NCBI GenBank assembly: GCA_018873245.2
Contig: JAEMBT020000001.1
Coordinates: forward strand, 1,674,001-1,738,000
Direction: 5' to 3'
DNA length: 64,000 bases
Source: Archegozetes longisetosus
Lineage: Eukaryota > Arthropoda > Arachnida > Sarcoptiformes > Trhypochthoniidae
In this document: positions 46,450 through 59,227 of the stretch, piece after piece
Position numbering within the stretch: position 1 is the first letter of the stretch
Layout: the number at the start of each line of letters is the position of its first letter
Program-made: the position numbers and the translations under genes
Notes under the pieces: model-generated
Told to the model about the DNA's origin: nothing
Database searches by the model: none
Seen by the model: the letters and a program-made list of their open reading frames with translations, nothing else

Positions 46450-49400
46450 AATTTTATATGAATGGGAGATTTTCAAAAAATCTTCCCCAAGACAGACTAT
46501 TTGAACGTTTTGTGATTTGTGCATCAGTTGACTCTTTGCGGATTTATGGAAGTCTATGACTAAACTTTTATATATCAGAAATCGTGATTTAGTAATAATG
46601 AATGGATTATTTGCTATAATATATTGAATACATTCATCATTTAATTATTTGTTTGATTTACTCAACCAATAAGAGACGACTTTATTATTATTCGACTAAA
46701 TAATAATCTGAACCTATTTCGAAAGAAGACCTGCAACTAATCAAGTTTTCCGTTGATTATTATCATCAAATGAAGTGCCCAAAGATGCAGCTAACTATTG
46801 ATTATTATTATTATGATTATTATTATTATTTAAGCAAAGGTAACACTAAATTACCATCAAATTCAGTAGTAATCGAATCAAATTTAGAAATTGAATGCCA
46901 ATTAATTATCTCATATATTTATCAAATCAATTATATCCGCAACAACTTTCTTGAAGACATTCCATTGACACTGAAATCCCTCAAAATTAGTTTCAGATGA
47001 AAATTTGGCAAAATTGTAATTTAAAATAACGACCTCTTCTCGTCTATGTATTTATCGTTTTATGCAATATTATAGTACAATGTTTTCTACTATTAACACA
47101 ATACCAGATTTAGCACCAGAAGACTAGCAAATCCAAGCCTTTATTTAATTTAATAGTAATTTAATTATTTTAAAATGTGATGTCTTTTAAATTTCTTAAG
47201 TTTTCTATTCGTGAATAGCTTTTAAAAATAATTTGACATAAGATGCCATCCTTTAGTTGCAATTATTGACAAATAAGAAATCTTACGTCTAGTCCTTATT
47301 TACATGGACTCAATAGCAAAACATTTCTTTTGTACTCTATATCTACATTTATTTAACAAAACATAACATTTAGAAATCGCTCACAATTTAGACGCGATCA
47401 TTGTATCAAAAATAACTTTTCATAAACTAAACTCTGGTAAAGCATTTTGTTATTGAACCACTTTATTAGATTTGTATATATGTGTGAAAAAGTCAACAAA
47501 AATAAAATAGAAATTTCGTACTAATACACATTTGTTCGACTAAATTAATTATGAATCAGAATCGAGTCGTAAATATCTGCAGACAATTGTACTCGAGCTT
47601 CACATCTACGCTCAAAACCAGTCAGTTAGTCAGTTGTGAATCACTTATCGATTTTTACAGTTTTCGTTTCTGTTCATTATTTGATCTGAAAAAGAATAAA
47701 ACCAAACAATTGTTCAAATGAAATAAGGATGACCTCAAGCTATGAATCATTAGTGAGTTTTCTTTGGAAATAATTTATTATAACTTGTGAGTTGAGTTTG
47801 TTTTGATTAAAAAATTGTTTTATCGATTTGAAAACGCAATTTTAAGATAAGGCTCGGATAATACTAATTAGAAAGCTTGACGAGTTTTTAAATTTAATAT
47901 AATTTAATTAAGAGAAGTGCACGTATAATGTCATGAAAAGGTAGTTTGAGCCGAAATAGGATCGAGTGATGGTAAACACGAAAGTCTGCATATTCCTGAT
48001 TGAGAGGCAGTGAAAATCCACGTACAACAACTCAGGTTAGGATTCCAACAGACCTAAAAACAACAATAATTTTGAACAATTACCAAACAGAAGGTTTGCA
48101 TACAAACTTTGTTCAGTGAAATGAGTGGATAATCGCTGAGGCGTTGATATTGCATATGAGTCGGCAAACGAATACGAGTGATCTCTTCCATTGGTATAGC
48201 CTTCAAGTTTGTCTTTAATCATAAATAGATTAATTCAATGATAAATGAATTCAATAATGAATTGACTGTATTTAACAAAACATTGATTGGAGTTATGGAA
48301 AATTACAACATCCCTTACAATCAGTTAATAGCTTTGAAGTTTATAAGTTTAGATTTGAGTTTTATAAACTATTTTCTTCTTCATTACTTTGATAACTATT
48401 TCTAAGATTATAAGTCTGAAGATCTAAGGAAATGTCTTTGATCGGTTTGGGTTTCACTCATATTAATGAAAGTCTTTATTTAGAAGTAACGAAAGTGTAA
48501 GGTCTGAAAGTTATATATTTTACGATCCATTGGTTACTAAACAGATCTATAGAGAAATAACAAAACTATGGCAAAGTTGCGATAAAATAATAAAAGGATG
48601 TGATTAAAAGTGCGTTTAGGAGTTAAGGCAAACATTAGTTTAAAGTAATGATTAATGAATAACTGGCATTGAGTTAATGTTATTTCAGAGAATTTGTTTG
48701 CTTTGCTAATAGAAATAGTACAAAATTTAGTTTACACTTAGATTTGTTCAGACATAACATTTAGTAATCGAATGCATGTAATTATAGACTAATTTGATCC
48801 AAAAGCTTATCTAACACTGCACCAGAAGTGATATAAAGTGAAAGCGAGCTGGCAGTTAATATTGGTATTACTCCTTTTTATACAAATAACTTAAAACTAA
48901 AACATGCCTTTAAACTGAAGTCATATTTTTATTTTAGTTGCCTCTAAATTCAAGGAATTTTTGCATTCAATTACGATCAATGCTATTCCTTATGATCTGA
49001 AGGTTTTCAATACGAAATCAAAACGTTTAGTTTGATTTGAAAAAAGAATCTAATTATGAGTAACTGAGTATTTTCAAATGTTCAACAGACAACAGATTAT
49101 TTTGAAATCTGAAGCTTTGTTATGCATTAAGAGAATGACATTGTGATAAAAAGACGCACAATTGAGATAAAGCTGTTCACACAAGTTTCGAAACATAAGT
49201 TTTGGACAGTTCGTGCTGAACAAAGCGTAAAAAATTCTTGACGAGTAAGAAAGTTGATTACTTAGCAATAGCTAATCAATAGAATTACTAATCAGAGACT
49301 GAAAGATCCATATGTTTAGCCTGTTATGAGTGGAATCAAATTGAGATAACTATACGATCGAGGAATTAGACAATTGGTTTGGTTCGGAACTGTCTCCGTT

Positions 49401-50325
49401 TATGACTACGACTACAACAATCGAGTGGTTATTCAAATCAGTTTACATAATCCATGCAAAGCAAAACGCATCAAAATCCTATCGGAAGACTTGACATCAG
49501 TTTTAAGTCAGCATTTAGTCAGATATTATGAGATATAAATAACTCAGTAGTCACTAATCGAAAAAAGTATATTAAATGTCAAGAGAAGGCATAATAAAAG
49601 CGATGGAACAACTCATAGTAATTACACAAACTTTTTGACTGATAAAAGATATAATTATGATAAAAGCCATATTTGAAAGACTACCGTCTGTATTACTATC
49701 CCTTTCAAGTTTAACACTACTTTTATCGATTGAAAAATAGCACCACAAACTAAATACAGAGTATAAGTGCACTATCTCCTAATGACATCGAATCTGCTAT
49801 TATTTTCTATGAAAATTATGGTAAACATTCAGTAAAATAGTCTTCAAAAGTTAAATCAATTATGAAAATTGCATTAAAAAGATTTCTGTTGTTGAACTTC
49901 TAAATTATAGTTATTTGGTTATAAATGAGTCAGAAATACGTGGTTAAGAAATAAATCAATATTGAAATTTTCATCACATATTCAAACTAATTATGAATAT
50001 AGTTAAACGGTTTTTAAAATTAGACCAAATAAATCCATATAAAATGAAGGCTTATTTCTTATTACTTTTAAAAAAGCGTTTGACTGTGTGTTTGAATTAG
50101 AGAGGTTTAGCTGTAATGCAAAATTTCGAAAATACCTCAAGGCTTGAACCTCGATACATTTGTCACTTATTATTGGGTTGACATTTCCGAACTGATAAGA
50201 CTTATGATGTAAATGCAAAGTAAAATAATTAGATAAAACTCTAAATTTAAACGCAGCTAACATTTACTACAAATCCTTTTATTATTGCGATTAACTCTTG
50301 GTTAATGCGACTGGTTTTATGGGAT
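46450..50325. other. 3.9-kb space between convergent syndecan and GTF3C2
   Basis: Near the left it holds the syndecan 3' UTR (possible poly-A signal aataaa at 47501) and an ATT-type microsatellite at about 46797-46830. At the right a minus-strand poly-A signal (tttatt, 50278-50283) serves GTF3C2. No coding frame, tRNA or transposon end was recognised between. Confidence 0.5.
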
Positions 50326-53300
50326 TTAAGTTAAAACCTTCGGGCTTACCAAGGTATGATCGTTGAAAACAAGGCCATATTTACTCGTGAAGTCGGCGTA
50401 TGATCGAAGTGGTGCTTCTTTTGGATCAATTACTAGTTTTATATTATTTTCTTTCTCATCATCTGCACTTTTAGTTTTTGACACTTTCTCTTTAGCTGGT
50501 GTTAATGGAAGTGGACAAATATGATATAAGGGCTAAAATGAAGTAAATTAAAATATAAAGAACAAATAATTACATTAACATATATCAAATTACAATTCTA
50601 TCGAAAGGCCGTCTTTTTGGTTTCATATCGGCTTTAAGTTGAAAGTTTGGATAAATGACTGCTTCTCCGGCAGCGTCAACACTAGCAGCAGCGGTGGCCC
50701 ACTCGGAAAATGATAGATCCTATTTATTTGGTTAATTCAGAAATATTAAATTTCGTCAATTGATAAAAATTTTTATAATGAATACTAACCCAAACACAAC
50801 TTTTATGACTAGTCAATGAGTGTGTGTGAAAATTCAAATATCCAAAGTCTTTGAAAATAACATTGTTTTGAAAGCCCCTAATGTTGAATTAATGAGCGGA
50901 TTAAGTTTGCAATCAAGTACTTATCAATAGTGAGACTCACAAATAACAGTCATCATTAGCCATAAATATTCCACACCATTGCAAATGAATATCAATCGCT
51001 GTGAATAGTCCTTTCTTAATAGTGGTCACCGGTATTGCTAAATAAAAGTATTCAATTAATAAAGTTCTAAGCTTTTTGGTCAATGTTTTTACTTAAGTCT
51101 CTCAAATTCCAAAGTTTTGCTGATCGATCGAAACTACACGAAGCAATATATTGTTTACTAGAATTATTGACCCATTTTATACGATTAACAGCCGAACTGT
51201 GACCGATCCACGAATAAAGCGGTCTTAAAATAGTTTGATTTGCACTTTTTTCTACAATAAGCAAAGTAGAAGTAGTCGTTAAGTCCCAGACGGCAATCAG
51301 TCCACTGCCAAATCCACCAACAATTAAAGACTGATTGTTTGATCTAATCCAAGAAAGGCATTTACAAATAGTAGTTTCACAATTAGTCGAATTTCCGACT
51401 CCGGGAGGATTCAGCACAACAACTGGTTCGTTATAGTAAAGAGAATTTCGATAAGATTGCGGAAGAGTTTCAGGATGTGGTATACTATGGATACGAATAT
51501 ATCCATCACCACAAGCCATTGCCAGTAGTCCTAAACGCGGCAATATTTCAAGTTCTGCATCTTTGACGCCATCCATGTCTTCCCAAGCAGTACCTCCCGG
51601 ACACCATTCGATGTCCCAAATCATACCATAAGAATGAGCGATACTTAAGGCCAATCTCGGCTTTATTGAAGCGTCGAACGTTTTCTTAAGTTTACCCATA
51701 TTCCAAATTTGAACCAGTCCGTTCTCTACATCGGTATCATTGAGAGTATGGGTCGATTCCATATTCATACACGAACAGATAGCTAGATATTGATCGCGAT
51801 TATTCGTATTAATGGGTAGTGGACACCAAGCACTGGCCCAAACTGGTCCGCCAACGAAGAATGTTATGTGACTTTTACAAATCGATGAATCGAATAGATT
51901 TAAACGTTCCCATGAATTAGATTCACTCAATGTTGACTTAAAATATGCTGAAGGATTTGAATTCGGAATATAAGCACTATTCTCACTAAATTCAAAATTT
52001 TTAAATCAATTATAAGTTACGGAACTCAACATTGAACCAAGTTTCAATCAAATTCTCACTTTTCACTTAAAGAAGTCCACGAATAAATGGTTGGCACCCA
52101 TTGCTGGAAAGCTTTATCTTTGTAGCAACGATCGTGACTATAATGATAAATATTTCTTATAATTTCGATTCTTATGTTTCAAAGAGGATGACTTACAATT
52201 CTAAAACATGATTAACAGTTCCAATCAAATTCAGCCTTTTCTTCAATGTAGGTTTTATTTGATTACTAGAATTTAAACAATCATCTGATATGAAAAGTGT
52301 TTCTGCATTCAGTTCTGGAGGCAATGTTGGAAGTGATTCCTAATTAATATTCAAATCAATTCATTACATCATAAAAATACTATTGATACTGACACTCATT
52401 CGAAGATACAAACCTTGTGTAGGGTCCAAAGGTGGTTAACAATTGATTTATTACCTCTCTGTGCTTCAAAGTCGCATAGTTTGCAACGCCATTGAAACTT
52501 GAAATTAATTCCACATCTTTTATAATGATATTCAATGCCAGGTTTTGAAGAGAATTCTTGATTGCAGCCCTTCAAAGAAACCAATCAATTAATAAGTCAA
52601 TATACAATCGCAAACTTAACAATCCTCGGTAGCAGCAAGACAAGAGATAGTTTTTATGAAGACCTGCCAGTGATGGGCATCAATTTGTTAGCAAATTTCA
52701 TTTTAAATTTGTTTTAATTATTATATTGAATATTTTACAAGTTTGTTAATATCTGAAGACATTATAATCTGATGGAAAGCATACCACACAATGCGTCACT
52801 TTTGTTTGCTACTAGCGATTACTAAGTTTTGGAGTGTTATTAAAAAAAACTATACTTCAAAAGGACAAACGACTTTTCCGGTAACCAATATTTCTGTATT
52901 CCAGTCATGATCTTTAGGAAGAGGTCTTAAATAGTCTTTAAAAGAATTGACGAAATCTTTCCAAACTTCTAAAATTCTTTTGAGCTTCTGTTCGACATTC
53001 ATTTGCTTGATTAGTGTATTGTTTGACTCATTTAACGAAAGTTTAGGTTCGAATTCAGTGTCAGAATCAGAACGCAATTCACTATCGCTTACATTTCCAC
53101 TAATAATTACTTCTTTTGTACTCCTTTTTATAAACTTTGAAGCCCTTGAAATACAAGATTCGAATTAGATTTAAAAAGTAGTTAGATTAAGAGCAAAATA
53201 TTTCAGATTCAAAGCAAATATCTTTAGATTAGATTTAAAATTCTAGATTAGATTAAAATTAAGATTAGATTAGATAACAAAAGATTTAAAATTAAAAACA

Positions 53301-54014
53301 AAATAAAAATCAGAATATAGTAATTGATAGAATACTTGACAGCAGAGGCCCTCTTTCTAGATCTGACTTCATCGGGACTATCAATCGGAGCATCATTTGA
53401 TTGACTATTAAGTGATTTTCTATTTTCTTCGTTATGCATTTTCATGTGCGCTGAAATCGATGATATTCTCAACTGTTTTCCACATATTTGGCAATTTCTC
53501 GTTAATTGATCTTCCTGTAAATCAAAGTTTTGAAAGTGAACGATAATAGAAATGAGAATATAATGTAAATCTAACACTTTTTCCGCACAAATCCAAATGC
53601 ATTTTGAGTCCTAAGCCACTTTTGAACGATTTATTACATCCAACGTTTTTACACTTGAGAACCTTCACTAGTTTTTGGGCTTTAATCAAAGCCTTAATGA
53701 TCTCATTTTCGGTGAAAGGAGTCTTGTTTGGGTCATTGATCCGGGCCTAAAATGGTTGAAAAAATTAATAAACATTTCTAAAACTGAATAAGTATTAAAC
53801 TAAAAATATTTATATAATAATATAAATGAACAAATATTTAAATAATAGAATGAATGATAGAATAACTGACGAGTCCGTAATGTTCTTTCAAAATATGAGT
53901 ATTGGCTTCATTTTCGCTTTTGAATGAATTTTGGCATTCGCTGCACTTATAATTGTTGTCATTTTTATGTTCCTTCTCTGTCGTCACTTTCTTAGATCGT
54001 TTCGTTCTTCCCAT
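50326..54014 (-). CDS. GTF3C2: TFIIIC subunit, GTF3C2-like, with N-terminal zinc fingers
   Basis: Twelve exons on the minus strand: 54014-53871, 53746-53576, 53514-53336, 53144-52856, 52569-52414, 52339-52197, 52137-52060, 51985-51093, 51037-50941, 50877-50790, 50719-50594, 50532-50326; 856 residues, frame closed throughout. The N-terminal third has five C2H2-like fingers (YKCSECQNSF; LKCKNVGCNKSF; RNCQICGKQL; VVCPFEGCNQEF, split by an intron; WRCKLCDFEA). The centre is a WD40 propeller with GGPVWASAWCP, VQIWNMGK, WDIEWCPGGTAWED, GLLAMACGDGYIRIHS, LSWIRSNNQSLIVGGFGSGL and ASCSFDRSAKLWNL. Human GTF3C2 (TFIIIC110) shares the propeller and binds B-box DNA with TFIIIC220 for RNA polymerase III. 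Start MGRTKRSKK is preferred; MQNQLI, 11 codons upstream, is possible. Confidence 0.88.
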
Positions 54015-55019
54015 TATTTTATTATTTATTATTAATTGATTTTGCATTAAAACAAATACTAAAACAAGATTTGATTGTTTTTCAGGACTATAGTTATGGA
54101 TATAATTAGAACGAACGAACTCAATGTGAAGAGACTAAAGTGTAAAACATTATGGATCAGTTATACGGAGTAGGAAAGCAGTTTGAACACATTTGTCGCT
54201 GCAGTCTGCAGTTTGCGAATAACGTCAATGTTTATACTCTACATGTGCTACTTCTATGACTTCTATGCATTGCCCCAATTGACGCAATCGTCAACTTTAT
54301 CAGATAAATCGTTTACTAAATTTATTCATTGGATTTGTTTAGAATAAAACTAATAAAATATTTACTACTTTGTTTTACTGCATTGTACTAATGTTAGTCA
54401 TTGTAACAATTTGTGTTAGCGACAAATACTTAATACTTCAATTATGAGTCATTTATTCATAAATATTTTGGAACCTCAATTTATAGATTCAATTTTTGAC
54501 ACTTATAACTAAGTAGTGGTTAAATGAGTTTTTCATTTATACTAATCCTATAATAGTTTTGACTCGGTCCAGCAAGTAATCTAAACTTAAGAAGGGTAGA
54601 CCGCGTCTTCGAAAGCCGATTCTGAGAATATTCTAATCACATGAATGCCATACCATAGCATCTTCAAAAATGGTGGTGAAAAATGCTGAGATTCAGATAT
54701 TTGGAGGCGGCGATCATCTGAAGTCTAGAATCTCAATTAGAGAACTAAAGCAGTCATATGAGAAGTAATGGTTTTTATGAATATTCATTATGCAATTTGA
54801 ATCAAAATAGCCCTTTATTATTTATTTTCAGAAAAAATTAAGAATATTCTAAATATCTAATTCCTCAATCAATTAGAGTGTATCTCAGGTGTATTAAAAA
54901 GCGTTCGCTATAACCGGGATTCACTAAACGTCCTTAAGGAAAAGAACTCTAAAACTCATTCAAAATATTAGTCTTATTTAATTATTGATTTTCATAATTC
55001 ATTTGTCCTCAACAAAATA
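54015..55019. other. Intergenic, no gene seen
   Basis: About 1 kb; the right-hand part of the GTF3C2 promoter and AT-rich DNA. No feature recognised. Confidence 0.5.
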
Positions 55020-55250
55020 ATTTATATAATAAAGAGCAGATATGTGTGTATGTTTGTCCTTCTACGCATTCGAATTGTGGACACTACACCCGAACAAATT
55101 GCATTTCGTAATCAGCATGACGATCAGCAGCACTGTTGTTCGTTTTTCAAAAATGAAAACCAAACTTTAAGGTGTTACAGTGGTTCGAACCCACAACGTA
55201 GTGGTAAGAAATATTAGACTGGCACTCGACTACTGCCACTAATGCCCATT
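55020..55250 (-). mobile_element. tRNA-derived SINE
   Basis: On the minus strand a tRNA-like head begins at about 55244: an A-box-like TGGCAGTAGTCGAG (55238 downward), then, about 47 bases on, a perfect B box GGTTCGAACC (55191-55182) in gtgggttcgaaccactg. The body (acgaacaacagtgctgctga..., aattcgaatgcg) runs to an AT-rich tail tctgctctttattatataaa near 55020, like RTE-type LINE 3' ends. It does not fold as an obvious intact tRNA. A pol III SINE is the simplest reading. Confidence 0.6.
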
Positions 55251-55638
55251 TGAAGGACATATATTAGAGTCAATATTACAATATTCTAAATTAAAAAATA
55301 GCCACCTACACAAGATAAATCAAATTCTTAGTCAATAAGATTTGTCAAAATTATAATAGAATCAAAGTTCCCAAATTATTTGCAATAACTAAATTCTAAA
55401 CTCATGAATATAACAATCCAAATAATTTGAAGCCTCCTAAATAAGATTTACGCTTCCTGCATAAAAAATTAGTACTAAATATAGATTAGAAGTCCTTAAA
55501 ATTAGTTAAAAAAAATAAAGTTAAAAATTTAACAAAAATTTAAAAAATTGAATCACATTAAATATTATTATCAGTTTAAAGCATTCATCATGTAAACAAA
55601 AAGAGAATTAGCATAGTCATCGGAGACAACTTTTAAAA
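55251..55638. other. Intergenic, no gene seen
   Basis: AT-rich DNA between the SINE and the Helitron-like remnant. Confidence 0.5.
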
Positions 55639-55905
55639 GATCACAATGCTAAGCGTCTCCAAAGATCGAATGAGGCACAAGTAGAATTAGTGCTTAGAAG
55701 GTCCTCAACAGCTATTCGAATGTCAGAATCAAGAACTATTGAAGACGATAAAGAAAGTACTCATAGGTTATAACAGAATGCAGTCACAATAGTCAAAATG
55801 TGAACTAACAACACTGAAGAAAAATCAAGAAACAAAGTTAACACAAATAGACAGAAAACAGCGAGAACAGGAATCTGACTAACGTACGGAATGAATTTCA
55901 ACGAG
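55639..55905 (+). mobile_element. Decayed Helitron replicase N-terminal fragment
   Basis: One frame from 55639 reads DHNAKRLQRSNEAQVELVLR, then RSSTAIRMSESRTIEDDKES, then (after stops) NAVTIVKM, NNTEEKSRNKVNTNRQKTAR and LTYGMNFNEVF. Arg/Asn/Glu-rich motifs of this kind (RRxTARxR spaced before a YGxxFxxx segment) precede the Helitron Rep domain in arthropods. Three in-frame stops interrupt about 89 codons. No Rep HUH or helicase motif is preserved. Family call is by appearance only. Confidence 0.45.
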
Positions 55906-58111
55906 GTTTTTGTTTGATATTATTGTAATTACAATGAAAATTCAAAGTTAAATTTGATCTATATTTAAATAAAAATTTTAAAATTTTAGTCAAGACTTCA
56001 AAATAATTTATGATAACATGTATTAGAATGTCCCATTCAATATGACGCGTGAATATGTTTTTGAGCACATCTACTTTTGTTGAAAACTGAGTCACATGAA
56101 CCGTACTGACTCTTTCACTTCTGTATTACCTGAGTGTTGTTGAATGCCCTCCAAAGATTTAACAATTGCAACAGTCCTCGTCGGTCAATTCTTGTCAGCA
56201 AACGATATCGCTATTGATAGAATCAAATTCTTCAGAATCTTTAGATTCTGGATTTAATCTATCATTAATGATATCCCAAATATTTGGTACAAATAATTGT
56301 TCAACAATTTGATCGTTATTCTGTTCGTAGTCATCATCAAAAACAGTACTATTTTCTTTAAAACAGTTAATGAAAACCGTCATTTCTTTGATACTTGAAT
56401 CGAGTATATAAATGGATTTCAATAGTGTGACATCTTTTATGATAGAACATTTTCGGTCTCCATTAGTAGTAGATATACGGAGGGGCTAGGGCTGTACGAA
56501 ACTACGAAGTACTACCATACCCCCCAATCTCTATGGCATCCAAGCTTTACTTTCTCACCTTAAACAAACATATTTATTTTCACGTCATTAAAACTACTAT
56601 TTTAGAGATTTTTGTGATAGTATTTTTCCTATGAGCATCACACATTTCCTCACACCGTAAAAAATAAAACTTTAAATAACTAAATGGAGATCTATAAGTT
56701 TGTTCCATGAGATGGAATAATAACAAAACCTAACAAACTTAATGAAAACAGTGAATTACATATAAACAATTCATCTTTTAGAAACATGTACTATTTGTAA
56801 TAGAGTTAGGAATAGGAATGACTTTTATGACTTTCCTGTAATATGTAAAGATTATGATAAAAAATATAGAAGACAGAAATTGAGTGTCAAATATTCAATA
56901 CAATAACAACTAGTAATTATTATTATAAGCATATGAAGAAACGTCCGGAGCTGATGTCAATAGAAATAATAATCGGGAAGATCTGTTCCTAATGTATCAT
57001 TGATAAGCCCAAAAGCAGTTTTCACAATGATAAATATAAAGATAAAAGAACCATCTGTAAGTATGTTAAAGTTGCAAATCAGAGGCATATTGTATCGAAG
57101 ATTAATGCTAATACAGCGCAACTCATACCTCAATCAACCTTCTACAACCATTAACAAAAACAAAAGTAAACTTTTCGTATTGTTCGCGTGAAATTTAAGC
57201 TAAAAAACTACAGGTAATCACCTAAAACTAACATGTTTCGCTATTGCGTTTCTAGGGCAATATAGCTCGTTCTAAAATCTAAAATACAGCCTAATATAAT
57301 ACAAAGAGTGACACTCATTGTAGAGAAGTTTCAAGAAAATCTGATGAATAGAAGTGTTTTTAGAAGTTCACAAAATTAAAATTCCTATATCTGTAATGCT
57401 AAAAACTTACACACTTGAAAATTAGTATTTCGAAAACGATTACTGATTAAGAGTTTGTTTCTTTTTGTTAATTTGTCTTTGAATATCCTTCATTTTAACA
57501 CATATCATAGTGATAAGTGGCCAATATCGATGAGTAATCAGTGGTCAGTATAACTTTTGAGCCGTTTGTCATAGAGCTTTCGTTCAATTTTTGTTGAAAC
57601 TAGTATGAAAAACGCTTTCCAACGATATATATAGTGCTATAATTATCTTAAAGAAGACCCATTGACTATGAAGGCATAGGCTCCTACCGATCTCAAGAAA
57701 AGCTAATATTCAATAGGCCTTCTCGAGTAGAGCAAGTTCTATAGTATGCACTTTGTTGCAAACTCGACCGTTAAGGAGATACGCAGATCCAAAATTTGAA
57801 CAAGTGCAACTTTCTCGAGATCAGGCCTATTCTTTTCGAACCTTCGTCAGTAAATGTTAAAGCTTATCAAGGAGAAAATATCCAAAGGTCATATAAGCTT
57901 AAAGTCACTTTCAAGGCCAATACTAAAATGAAGCAAGAACCTCAGCTGAATCTGGGATGGAGGGTATTTTGTCAATTATGTCTGACTAGGCGCAATAACT
58001 ATAAAAAAAGTAAGGATCCTCTCGGATATTACTCGATGAAAGAAGTTCATATTCTTTTACTAACAGTTAGACAATGATAAGATCAATAAAATATATTTTT
58101 CAATAAGAAGT
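55906..58111. other. Intergenic with short unassigned frames
   Basis: Two open frames were considered: minus 56195-56422 (acidic, with FVPNIWDIINDRL) and plus 57796-58077 (with FKANTKMKQEPQLNLGWRVF). Neither has recognisable relatives, a good start context or splice partners that I could trace. Both may be remnants of mobile elements. A partially self-complementary pair (gatctcaagaaaag near 57690, ctttctcgagatc near 57810) lies before the second frame. Confidence 0.4.
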
Positions 58112-58320
58112 GGTCGAAAACGCTGTACAACAAAGCGAACTGACAACAGAATTGCAGCAAATGTAGCAAAAACAGAAGAATTTCGGCTAAAGAAATCAAA
58201 CAAGATCTGCAATTTGCAAATATCAATTGCAGTGAATCTATCATTTAACTATGATTAAAAAACATCTTTTGGGCCGAAACACATCTCCACCTAAGCCGTC
58301 ACAAAGGCGAGCATTTGAAG
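58112..58320 (+). mobile_element. Decayed Tc1 transposase HTH fragment
   Basis: Plus-strand reading gives GRKRCTTKRTDNRIAANVAK, matching the GRPRKTTxRxDR(x)I linker of Tc1 transposases. After a one-frame shift it continues FSAKEIKQDLQFANINCSES (Tc1 (I)SAKEIKxDL motif) and GRNTSPPKPSQRRAFE. Stops and the shift show it is dead; catalytic domain absent. Confidence 0.75.
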
Positions 58321-58599
58321 TAACCAAATATTACCTTAATTAATCTCTTTTGACAACTTTTCAAGAAATTCATTTTGGGCGATAGTGTATATTGATTTGA
58401 ATTTCTTGACAATTGATGTTTCTGTGATAGATTCATTGTTTTGCAAATTGCGATGTTTCTTTTGTCGCTTTTCATCTTATATTTTGATCTTATCATAACT
58501 GTTAAAAAGAATATAACTTATATAACAGTCAACATTTATAGATAGTTTAGGAAAATTACAATTCCATTGTTTTAATGTTTGAGGTCTATTCAAAGGTTC

Positions 58600-58673
58600 A
58601 AAATCAAGAGTAACGAAAATAAAAATAACAGCTTATTTTCAGTATACTTGCACAGCTGATTCTAAGATCAAAG
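58600..58673 (+). pseudogene. Decayed duplicate of exon 2 of the secreted-protein gene
   Basis: Reads KSRVTKIKITAYFQYTCTAD then SKIKV, against ESKARGIQTKITYYFDYTCT then DDSKIKE in exon 2 at 60533-60624. The following GTTAGAGTATTTTGG matches the intron start GTCAGAATATTTTGG of the intact gene. No other exon of this copy was found, so it is a partial duplication or remnant of a paralogue. Confidence 0.7.
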
Positions 58674-59227
58674 TGGTTAGAGTATTTTGGTTTTTGTTCT
58701 ATTTATTATATGTGGTTTGTCTTTGATTACGTTACTTTGATTTTAAACGTTTAGATAGACTTCAAAACGTTTTTAAAAATTGAAAGTGCTTTAATTTTGT
58801 GTGCAAAACATTTTTAAAAGATCTTAGTTAAGAACTTGAAAGATTTTCTACAAACGTGAATTAAATTTAATTCGCAATTTCTGTTCATCTTTAAATGATA
58901 TTGAGTCAAACGATAGAATACTCATTCAAATTTTTCATGGGATTACATTCGATCTAAGAGTACTACTAATTTCAATATAATACATATATTGATTTTGATT
59001 ATTTCTTTCTTTTACTAATTTCGAAGTAATAATGGTGAATACAACTTGTTAATAATAACGAGCTCATATGCCGTATTATTGCACTGGTTTTTGTAGATCA
59101 AAGACCTGCCATTTTCATTCTAAACTCCGATGAAAGTAACACATTTTACCAATAAATCTCAATAAATATATACACAAGTTTTTTCAAAATATTCCATATT
59201 CAAACCTAAAACTACTCGTAATAGAAA
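58674..59227. other. Intergenic, no gene seen
   Basis: AT-rich DNA. The first 50 bases are the intron-like continuation of the duplicated exon; the rest is featureless. Confidence 0.5.

Noticed and set aside
55180-55244. Intact tRNA gene
   Set aside because: A and B boxes are present but a paired acceptor stem and anticodon arm could not be drawn; a SINE head fits better.
56195-56422. 75-residue acidic minus-strand frame
   Set aside because: No family recognised and no supporting context; left as unassigned.
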